Made by a program: the position numbers and the translations under genes. Source: Chloroflexota bacterium (GTDB lineage Bacteria > Chloroflexota > UBA5177 > JANWHV01). Taken from it: a DNA stretch of 5,375 bases. Positions 5,060 through 5,375 of this stretch are shown one piece after another (the first letter of the stretch is position 1; each line of letters starts with the position of its first letter). The notes under the pieces are model-generated. The model saw nothing but the letters and a program-made list of their open reading frames with translations, was not told the origin of the DNA and made no database searches. The DNA is taken from NCBI GenBank assembly GCA_025450255.1, contig JANWHV010000110.1, forward strand, positions 1 to 5,375, written 5' to 3'.

Positions 5060-5375
5060 ATGAAGCCGAGGCTCTTCCCTCCCCGCCGGCTCGCCGCCGT
5101 GCTTGGCGCGCTTTGTACTCTGGCGGTGCTGATCGCCGGCATGGCGGCGGTGCTCTCGCACAAACCTGGCACGGATGCCGCTCGGCCCAGGGCGCGACCG
5201 ACGCCGACAATTGCGCCGGCCGCGGCCGGCGCCGCGATCGCGATGACCAGGCAGGTTGGCGGCCTGGATGTGACCTTGCGATTCAGCGCCGCCGACCGCG
5301 GCCCAACGCGCGTCTTCGTGGCGTTCCGCCGCGATCGCGTCCACGGCGTGAATCACGCCAGTGTCCAGGTACGCC
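5060..5375 (+). CDS. Membrane-anchored or secreted protein, N-terminal part (possible YtkA/FixH-like domain)
   Basis: The frame is open from ATG 5060 to the window end, giving 105 residues with no stop. The start 'MKPRLFPPRR' is basic, followed by a hydrophobic stretch of about 23 residues (11-33, 'LAAVLGALCTLAVLIAGMAAVL') that fits a membrane anchor or uncleaved signal. An Arg/Pro/Thr/Ala-rich linker follows (about 35-61). Then comes 'VGGLDVTLRFSAADRGPTRVFVAFRRDRV' (66-94) and 'HASVQVR'. The spacing of 'GGL-V-L-xSxA--G---F-V' followed by 'A-V-V' recalls the start of YtkA-like/FixH-like beta domains seen beside copper-handling proteins. That assignment is tentative because the diagnostic Met/His/Cys-rich part would lie beyond the window. 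No Shine-Dalgarno is seen. The GC-rich linker includes a 20-bp perfect palindrome (5213-5232). Confidence 0.7.
   Translation, partial: MKPRLFPPRRLAAVLGALCTLAVLIAGMAAVLSHKPGTDAARPRARPTPTIAPAAAGAAIAMTRQVGGLDVTLRFSAADRGPTRVFVAFRRDRVHGVNHASVQVR

Noticed and set aside
4677..5356. Minus-strand frames of 111-177 codons over the Uma2 and last genes
   Set aside because: They are Arg/Pro/Ser-rich mirrors of the plus-strand genes with no recognisable motifs.
1..5375. CRISPR arrays, tRNA genes, insertion sequences, toxin-antitoxin pairs and phage defence operons
   Set aside because: I looked for regular direct repeats, tRNA-like folds, transposase motifs and small paired genes and found none. The Uma2 protein alone is not evidence of a defence system.

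Overview
The window is GC-rich bacterial chromosomal DNA, by eye around or above 60% G+C. It carries five complete genes and two genes cut by the window edges. No rRNA, tRNA, CRISPR array, insertion sequence or phage gene is visible. The host cannot be named from this window. XylA contains a '[17 protein letters not shown]' stretch that resembles, from memory, the Thermus-type class I enzyme more than the Streptomyces type. Uma2-family proteins are especially common in Chloroflexota, Cyanobacteria, Deinococcota and Armatimonadota. A Chloroflexota, Armatimonadota or Deinococcota-like host is therefore a reasonable but unproven inference.

Layout from left to right: (1) the C-terminal end of a short-chain dehydrogenase on the plus strand (1-236), of a type that resembles polyol/ketose reductases. 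(2) Tail to tail with it, a minus-strand operon transcribed from about 2331 down to 249: a 503-residue DHA2/EmrB-QacA-type 14-helix exporter, then a 164-residue MarR-family regulator 9 bp downstream. Its control region has a well-formed sigma70-like promoter (TTGCCA-N17-TATAGT). Just after the predicted transcription start lies a run of alternating TTGA/TCAA half-sites, which looks like the operator of the co-transcribed MarR protein. (3) Divergent from this operon, an intact class I xylose isomerase, xylA (2505-3677). (4) Convergent with xylA, a 116-residue VOC/glyoxalase-fold protein (3876-4226, minus) that lacks the usual metal ligands. (5) Divergent from that, a 187-residue Uma2-fold protein (4421-4984, plus) whose PD-(D/E)XK 'PD' position reads Ala-Ala, followed at once by a 9-bp GC-rich hairpin. 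(6) The start of a membrane-anchored or exported protein (5060 onward), possibly a YtkA/FixH-like domain protein, cut by the window end.

How they may work together: the exporter-MarR pair is a standard self-regulating efflux module, with the regulator presumably sensing the exported compound. XylA would feed xylose into the pentose phosphate pathway via xylulose. The flanking SDR could act on a related sugar or polyol, but no xylulokinase, xylose transporter or XylR is present here, so a pathway operon is not shown. I do not see a convincing new multi-gene system. The items most worth a second look are the Uma2 protein with a lost catalytic motif, the spaced half-site array in the exporter leader, and the cluster of inverted repeats between the VOC and Uma2 genes.
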